In this document: one piece after another, positions 5,170 to 5,755 of the stretch | Layout of the letters: every line of letters begins with the position of its first letter | Numbering within the stretch: position 1 is the stretch's first letter | The notes under the pieces: model-generated | Seen by the model: the letters and a program-made list of their open reading frames with translations, nothing else | Database searches by the model: none | Told to the model about the DNA's origin: nothing | Program-made: the position numbers and the translations under genes | Assembly: GCA_900547025.1 (NCBI GenBank) | Contig: UREZ01000102.1 | Location: 1-5,755 of the forward strand | Source of the DNA: an uncultured Collinsella sp. | GTDB lineage: Bacteria; Actinomycetota; Coriobacteriia; Coriobacteriales; Coriobacteriaceae | Reading direction: 5' to 3' | Length of the DNA stretch: 5,755 nucleotides

Positions 5170-5755
5170 ATGAGAATCGATAAGCTAGCAATGACGTCGC
5201 GCGAGGCGCTGCAGACCGCCATGAGCACGGCTGCCGACGCGCAGGCCGGCGCGGTGGAGCCGATTCACCTGCTGTCTGCCCTACTCGGTGCCGGCGAGCG
5301 CAATATCTCCGTGATCATCGAGCGTATCGGCGCCGACCCGGCCCAGCTCGCACGCTCCACGCAGGACGCCATCGACCACGCGCCTAAGGTTTCGGGCGAG
5401 GGTCAGCAGATGGGTCTTTCCAATGAGCTCGTCCGCGTCATCGAGAAGGCCGAGAAGAAGGCCACCAAGATGGGCGACAGCTTTGTGGTGACCGAGCATC
5501 TGCTGATGGCACTTGCCGAGGACAAGGGCGAGGCCGGCCGCGTTCTGCGCGACGCCGGCGTGACCAAGGAGCGCATCGAGCAGGTCTATGAGGAGCTGCG
5601 CGGCGATGACCGCGTGACGTCTGCCGAGGACAAGACTCAGTTTGAGGCGTTGGAGCAGTACGGTCGCAACATCTGCGATCTGGCCCGCGCCGGCAAGCTC
5701 GACCCGGTCATCGGTCGTACCGACGAGATTCGCCGTACCATCCAGGTCCTGTCCC
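5170..5755 (+). CDS. clpB: ATP-dependent disaggregase ClpB, N-terminal part cut by the window end
   Basis: 195 codons are open to the window end with no stop; AGAGGTG at 5158-5164 precedes the ATG. ClpB is a cytoplasmic hexameric AAA+ chaperone that threads aggregated proteins through its pore and hands them to DnaK. Visible are the two Clp N-terminal repeats, one at about residues 5-75 and one at about 80-150 (SFVVTEHLLMAL is typical), then the linker into the first ATPase domain: LEQYGRN from 161 and GKLDPVIGR at 175-183, followed by DEIRRTIQVLS. The window stops just before the expected Walker A motif. The family is about 860 residues, so some 670 are missing. LEQYGRN-x9-GKLDPVIGR is also seen in ClpC/ClpA. 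The N-terminus RIDKLAMTSREALQTA and the spacing favour ClpB, but the ClpB-specific middle domain is outside the window. Confidence 0.9.
   Translation, partial: MRIDKLAMTSREALQTAMSTAADAQAGAVEPIHLLSALLGAGERNISVIIERIGADPAQLARSTQDAIDHAPKVSGEGQQMGLSNELVRVIEKAEKKATKMGDSFVVTEHLLMALAEDKGEAGRVLRDAGVTKERIEQVYEELRGDDRVTSAEDKTQFEALEQYGRNICDLARAGKLDPVIGRTDEIRRTIQVLS

Noticed and set aside
5281..5499. 72-codon minus-strand frame within clpB
   Set aside because: Antisense shadow; the plus strand encodes the conserved Clp N-terminal repeats.

Overview
The window reads as chromosomal DNA from a high-GC actinobacterium. The GC-rich codon use of the two flanking genes and the sequence of the aconitase-type hydratase suggest the Coriobacteriia, perhaps Collinsella. 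That placement is recognition, not a search result. Two housekeeping-type genes sit at the edges: the 3' part of an aconitase-superfamily hydratase (bases 1-1838) and the first 195 codons of the disaggregase ClpB (from 5170 to the window end). Both are plus strand, well conserved and strongly GC-biased at third codon positions.

Between them, about 1926-5100, lies a visibly less GC-rich accessory segment with three small genes of unknown function. Genes A (2088-2777, +) and B (4056-4727, +) are paralogues. Gene C (3153-3821, -) lies between them and is not obviously related. All three predict a short cytoplasmic N-terminus, one membrane segment and a domain of about 190 residues outside the membrane, with cysteines. 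I could not assign a function to any of them.

The non-coding DNA is crowded with inverted repeats. After the hydratase is an 18-bp perfect stem flanked by 7-bp direct repeats. After each of A and B is a terminator-like hairpin, then an array of three 55-nt hairpins spaced about 80 bp apart. The array ends form a long perfect inverted repeat. A second hairpin family (arms CACCACAAAGG / CCTTTGTGGTG) flanks gene C on both sides. The block holding the last 40 or so codons of A, the terminator and the whole array (2658-3042) is repeated almost perfectly at 4608-4992, although A and B upstream of it are strongly diverged. This points to a recent gene-conversion or duplication event that homogenised the tails.

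Expression logic: A has a good sigma-70-type promoter (TTGACA, 17 bp, TAAAGT). B has a weaker one (TTGGTG, 17 bp, TATCAT) that fits a GTG start at 4056. C is divergent from B and convergent with A. clpB has an AT-rich promoter-like region with a dyad, then a leader with a GC hairpin and a second short stem that would cover its ribosome binding site.
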